DNA of 64,000 bases from Bacillota bacterium. GTDB lineage: Bacteria > Bacillota > Clostridia > Acetivibrionales > JAEZXR01. Below are positions 60,704-64,000 of the stretch, piece after piece. The translations under genes and the position numbers were made by a program. The notes below the pieces were generated by a model. The model did not search any database. It saw nothing but the letters and a program-made list of their open reading frames with translations, and was not told the DNA's origin. The stretch covers positions 1-64,000 of the forward strand of contig JAEZXR010000053.1 in assembly GCA_023419605.1 (NCBI GenBank). The letters are read 5' to 3'. Every line of letters starts with the position of its first letter. Within the stretch, counting starts at the first letter, position 1.

Positions 60704-61261
60704 TTATATATTTCCCTCTGCACCCTCTTGCGTTTCCTTCGTTTCAACCTCATTCATGGATAATACAGGCAGGTCCCCGACGGATTTAAACCCAAAAGAC
60801 CGAAGAAACTCTTCGGAGGTTTCATAAAGGATCGGCTTTCCTGGCGCATCCATCCTTCCGGCTTCCCGTATCAGGTTCCTTTCCAACAACCGTGAGATAG
60901 CACTTTCCGAGCTTACTCCCCGGATCTGTTCGATCTTTGCTTTCGTTACCGGCTGCTTATACGCAACAATGGACAGAGTTTCAAACGCCGCCTGTGACAA
61001 ACCTTGTTTTTGACGTGGCTCTACCAGCATTTTCAAATATTCGAAATACTCCGGTCGACTGCACAACTGATACCCGTTGTTGATTTCCCGGATCAGAATC
61101 CCCCGTTTTGAGCGAGCAAAAGAGTCCATCATATTATTCATGATATGTCTCAAAGTCTTCCTGTCCACTCCCACAATCTCGGATATCCTGTCAAGAGGAA
61201 GTACATCTCCGGCAGCAAAAAGCAGTGCTTCAATAATAGCTTCCAGTTCTCCGATTTCCAT
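60704..61261 (-). CDS. scpB: Segregation and condensation protein B
   Basis: Partner of SMC and ScpA in chromosome condensation. 185 residues, two winged-helix domains. Seen: EAIIEALLFAAGDVLPLDRISEIVG (motif range about 6-30), VEPRQKQGLSQAAFETLSIVAYKQP near 80, and EQIRGVSSESAISRLLERNLI near 112, the classical ScpB signature. It starts 34 bases after scpA. GGGGGG-rich ribosome site precedes ATG 61261. Confidence 0.96.
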   Translation of the reverse strand: MEIGELEAIIEALLFAAGDVLPLDRISEIVGVDRKTLRHIMNNMMDSFARSKRGILIREINNGYQLCSRPEYFEYLKMLVEPRQKQGLSQAAFETLSIVAYKQPVTKAKIEQIRGVSSESAISRLLERNLIREAGRMDAPGKPILYETSEEFLRSFGFKSVGDLPVLSMNEVETKETQEGAEGNI

Positions 61262-61295
61262 TCATTCACCCCCCATCTTTAATGTCTGCTTCACC

Positions 61296-62087
61296 TTAAT
61301 CATTTTCTACCAGGTCAATTCCACTTTCAAGTCCTTTCAAGTCCTCTCCTGTCCTATACACCAAGATATCAGCAAACTGCCGCGTTTGTTCCAATTTGAC
61401 TTTCTTAAGCTTTGAAAGCTCAAGAATGGCAAGGAATCCTGTTACAACCTCAAGCCGGGACCTCTCTTTAGATGAAAAAAGATCAGCGAACTTAAACATG
61501 GCTTTGTTTATAAGTGTCCGAACAACCTCTCGTATCTTGCTCTTTAAGGAAACCTTTTCATGCTGGAGGATATGCGTCATCTTCTCCGATGTGTTGTTTC
61601 TTTTTCGTTTATTCCTTTCCAAAATGGAAATATACACACTTTTCAACTGTTCCGGGCAAAGCTCCAGTATTTCATCCTCTCTCGGATACTCAATAACCTC
61701 CGGCAGCTTGTAGAACACCTTATCCCATTGCTGCTCTCTCAGCTTTAACCCTTGAGAAAACTCCTTGTATTTCTTATATTCCACAAGCTTCAAAACCAAC
61801 TCTTCCCTGGGGTCCACCTCTTCTTCCTTCTTTTCCTTCTTCTCCGGGAGAAGCATTTTGGATTTAATATGCAGAAGCGTTGACGCCATCAATAGAAATT
61901 CACTGGCGATCTCGAGATCCAACTGCTGTGTCGCATATAAATATTCCATATACTGATCCGTGATTTCGTTAATGGGTATATCATAAATATTCATCTGATT
62001 TTTTTCAATCAGATGAAACAACAGATCGAAGGGTCCCTCAAAATTTTGCAGTTTTAATTTACATGCATTGGTTAGTGCGCTCTCCAA
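61296..62087 (-). CDS. scpA: Segregation and condensation protein A
   Basis: Kleisin subunit of SMC-ScpAB. 263 residues. The N-terminal KLKLQNFEGPFDLLFHLIEKNQMNIYDIPI (motif range about 10-39) and VTGFLAILELSKLKKV near 216 are typical. A charged helical middle (about 75-130, KKEKKEEEVDPREE) is long and lysine-rich. The start is TTG 62087 with GGGGG 7 bases upstream. scpB follows, as usual. Confidence 0.96.
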   Translation of the reverse strand: MESALTNACKLKLQNFEGPFDLLFHLIEKNQMNIYDIPINEITDQYMEYLYATQQLDLEIASEFLLMASTLLHIKSKMLLPEKKEKKEEEVDPREELVLKLVEYKKYKEFSQGLKLREQQWDKVFYKLPEVIEYPREDEILELCPEQLKSVYISILERNKRKRNNTSEKMTHILQHEKVSLKSKIREVVRTLINKAMFKFADLFSSKERSRLEVVTGFLAILELSKLKKVKLEQTRQFADILVYRTGEDLKGLESGIDLVEND

Positions 62088-62165
62088 ACTATTACCCCCA
62101 TTGTATCTAACCTAGGGGTTTAGTTTGTACATGTTTCTAGCTAATAAAGAGCTAAAACACTCGAC

Positions 62166-62249
62166 CCCACCCCTGCCCCTCCCCATGGGAGGGTTTTTTA
62201 TTTCGCGGCTGAAGCCGCGATCAGGAGGGCTACCGCCCCTGAACCCCCG
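62166..62249. repeat. Family II GC-rich element, truncated copy
   Basis: CCCACCCCTGCCCCTCCC, then a GCGGCTGAAGCCGC hairpin and GGAGGGCTACCGCCCCTGAACCCCC, in the same order as the first half of the 13553-13752 element. The right inverted end is missing. It lies in the 302-base gap between scpA and trpS. Confidence 0.65.
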
Positions 62250-62260
62250 TTTTTCTGCCT

Positions 62261-62389
62261 CTATATAGTGTGCATCAGAACAAAGTCCATCTCAAGGTAT
62301 CTATTCAACCAATCTAGTTCAATATACACTTCCTTGATATTGCGACTTGCATGTCCTGGCAAAAACTTACGATACAAGGCATCTGGCAT
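62261..62389 (-). CDS. Short frame directly behind trpS, unknown
   Basis: ATG 62389 follows the trpS TAA at once, giving 42 codons to TAG 62261-62263. The reading is Leu/Tyr/Met-rich with a YIELDWLNRYLEMDF core. There is no own ribosome site, but a restart after trpS would be possible. It may be the decayed end of an inserted gene. No family is recognised. Confidence 0.3.
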   Translation of the reverse strand: MPDALYRKFLPGHASRNIKEVYIELDWLNRYLEMDFVLMHTI

Positions 62390-63376
62390 TTACCAGTCGA
62401 TTTTCATCGCACTTCGCACTTCTTCCATGGTTTTTTGTGCTCTTTTACGTGCATTCTCGTTTCCGTTATGAACAATTTCCTTTATCATTTCCGGCTTCTG
62501 CAGTAATGCCTGTCTCCGGTCATAAATCGGTGTCATATAGGCAACCATCTTTTCCGCCAGGTTGCGCTTGCACTGCACGCAGCCGATTTTTCCTCCACGG
62601 CAGTTGTTCTCAACTTCAGGTACTTCCTCTTCATTAAATACCTTATGGAAGGCAAAAACAGCACATACTTCCGGGTGTCCGGGATCATCCTTCCGAATTC
62701 TTGCAGGGTCGGTAATCATCTGCTTCACCTTGTTGCGTATTTCATCCGGACTATCGGACAGTGCAATGGTATTTCCATAGCTTTTGCTCATCTTTCTTCC
62801 ATCCAGCCCCGGCAGCACCTTTGCCTTTGTCAGCTTGGGCTGCGGCTCAGGAAAAAGCTCTCCGTAGAGGAAATTAAATCGCCTGCCGATTTCCCGGGTC
62901 AGTTCCAGGTGCGGAAGCTGATCCTCTCCCACAGGAACCACATCCGCCTTATATAGAAGGATGTCCGCCGCCTGCAGACATGGATATCCTAAAAAGCCAT
63001 AGGTGGTGATGTTACGGTCCTTCATTTGAGCCAGCTGATCTTTATAGGTCGGACACCTCGTAAGCCACGATAATGGAGTAAACATGGAAAACAAAAGATG
63101 CAGTTCCGCATGTTCCTTCACATTGGATTGAAGAAATATCGTACATTTTTCCGGATCCAATCCGGCACTGATCCAATCGATAACCAAATCGGTAATATTA
63201 TTTTTTATTTCCGAAGTATCTTCATATCCTGTCGTAAGCGCGTGCCAGTCAACTACGGTAAAAAAGCACTCATAATCCTCCTGCAGTTTTACCCAGTTTT
63301 CAAGAGCTCCGAAGTAATTTCCCAGATGCAGTGCCCCTGTGGGACGCATGCCGCTCAGTATCGTTCCTTTTTTCAT
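62390..63376 (-). CDS. trpS: Tryptophanyl-tRNA synthetase
   Basis: Charges tRNA-Trp, encoded at the window's start. 328 residues, standard bacterial size. The HIGH motif is in ALHLGNYFG near 17 and the KMSKS motif in GRKMSKSYGNT near 195. The acceptor-binding and dimer segments are complete, with YGFLGYPCLQAADILLYKAD near 125. GGAGGG precedes ATG 63376. It is followed by a 72-base gap and the site-2 protease gene on the same strand. No T-box was seen upstream; the gap is too short. Confidence 0.97.
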   Translation of the reverse strand: MKKGTILSGMRPTGALHLGNYFGALENWVKLQEDYECFFTVVDWHALTTGYEDTSEIKNNITDLVIDWISAGLDPEKCTIFLQSNVKEHAELHLLFSMFTPLSWLTRCPTYKDQLAQMKDRNITTYGFLGYPCLQAADILLYKADVVPVGEDQLPHLELTREIGRRFNFLYGELFPEPQPKLTKAKVLPGLDGRKMSKSYGNTIALSDSPDEIRNKVKQMITDPARIRKDDPGHPEVCAVFAFHKVFNEEEVPEVENNCRGGKIGCVQCKRNLAEKMVAYMTPIYDRRQALLQKPEMIKEIVHNGNENARKRAQKTMEEVRSAMKIDW

Positions 63377-63448
63377 TTTGTTATACCCTCCTGCCTAAAC
63401 TTCAAGTATATATTATTTTAAAAACCCAATGGTATTCTGTCAATGCTT

Positions 63449-64000
63449 CTAAAGCAATAAATTTGCCAAAGGCGTTGCAACGATGTTAATGGCCGTTGTA
63501 AGTACCCAGGTAAAGGGATACATTATGGTACTCAAAAGCCTTGGAAAAGCAAAAACCACTAAGAGGAAAACGACTCCAATATAATTTTCATATTGCAGAA
63601 ATTTGTAATATTGGTTTGAGGGTAAGATTCCCGATAAAATTTTAGAGCCATCCAGGGGCGGAACCGGAAGAATATTAAAAACTGCAAGGCCGATATTGAT
63701 TGTAAAGAAAACAGCACTCAAGTTAAATATAACGGCTCTGTAATCCCATGAAGGCAGATATTGATAGCTTGCAGGTATACCATATTTTGCGGATATGTAC
63801 TGCTTCGGCAATGCAAAAATAAGTGCCAATAAAACGTTTGACAGCGGTCCGGCAATACTAACAAGCATCGTTCCTCTTTTTCTGTTATCATAATACATAG
63901 GATTTATGGGTACGGGCTTTGCCCATCCAAAGCTTGAAATCAATAGCATAATGGTTCCAAAAATATCAAGATGCTTAAGCGGGTTCAAGCTCAGCCTGCC
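63449..64000 (-). CDS. Site-2 protease family membrane metalloprotease (5' part beyond window)
   Basis: The frame is open to the window edge, so the start and the HExxH zinc motif lie outside. Visible: GRLSLNPLKHLDIFG (first residues), WAKPVPINPMYYDNRKR, the GPLSNVLLALIFALP helix, and NILPVPPLDGSKIL carrying the second zinc motif (NxxPxPPLDG). At least four membrane segments are seen. These are typical of the rhomboid-unrelated M50 family that includes SpoIVFB-like and FtsH-type proteases; substrate unknown. About 184 residues are visible. Confidence 0.9.
   Translation of the reverse strand, partial: GRLSLNPLKHLDIFGTIMLLISSFGWAKPVPINPMYYDNRKRGTMLVSIAGPLSNVLLALIFALPKQYISAKYGIPASYQYLPSWDYRAVIFNLSAVFFTINIGLAVFNILPVPPLDGSKILSGILPSNQYYKFLQYENYIGVVFLLVVFAFPRLLSTIMYPFTWVLTTAINIVATPLANLLL

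Overview
The window is chromosomal DNA of a spore-forming, low to moderate G+C member of the Clostridia. This rests on gene content and order: gerW/ytfJ, a T-box in front of ileS, an ispH-rpsA fusion, the miaB-ylbF-mutS-mutL-miaA-hfq block, the sepF-yggT-ylmH-divIVA block, lexA beside a LysM gene, DUF1540 and DUF1653 proteins, and strong GGAGG ribosome sites with many TTG/GTG starts. Genus cannot be fixed without a database search; a cellulolytic-clostridia-like lineage (Acetivibrio/Ruminiclostridium and relatives) is my guess.

Layout. 1-1.4 kb: tip of a leftward gene, a tyrosine recombinase and tRNA-Trp, possibly the edge of an integrated element. 1.5-10.6 kb: leftward metabolic and envelope genes (GNAT-DUF1653 fusion, DUF2752, DUF4234, glyA, AIR-synthase-like, DUF2225, VanW, thiI with its cysteine desulfurase). 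10.9-14.4 kb: a rightward membrane glycosyltransferase-like TPR protein, then a divergent SOS locus (YneA-like LysM protein | three LexA boxes | lexA). 14.5-22.8 kb: hfq, miaA, mutL, mutS, ylbF-like, miaB. 23-28.3 kb: a GGDEF-EAL protein, the rightward methylthioadenosine salvage pair mtnP-mtnA, aroB. 28.5-37.2 kb: T-box-ileS and the cell-division/PLP block. 37.6-39.3 kb: rightward RluA-type synthase and MerR-like gene. 39.3-47.9 kb: orphan cheR, ispH-rpsA, plsC, cmk, aroH, hutP-like, a membrane protein, a flavoprotein and an RpiR regulator. 48.3-50.2 kb: rightward CapA-like and unknown genes. 50.3-54.1 kb: a four-gene biotin carboxyltransferase operon that includes a 59-residue small subunit. 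54.5-57.1 kb: agmatine-to-putrescine genes aguA-aguB with an mnmM/ytqB-like methyltransferase. 57.4-64 kb: small membrane genes, DUF1540, rluB, gerW, DUF2953, scpB, scpA, trpS and a truncated site-2 protease.

How the genes work together: DNA repair and SOS (mutS, mutL, lexA, yneA-like), tRNA modification (miaA, miaB, thiI, mnmM-like), cell division and chromosome segregation (sepF, divIVA, scpAB), and one-carbon, polyamine and methionine salvage dominate. No phage, CRISPR, toxin or defence locus was found.

The least ordinary material is intergenic: several families of short imperfect palindromes are scattered through the gaps. One family shares near-identical ends and a CATGG/GGGCCC core in four gaps; another 200-bp GC-rich copy lies inside the lexA 5' leader. 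All calls are from reading the sequence; no similarity search was run.
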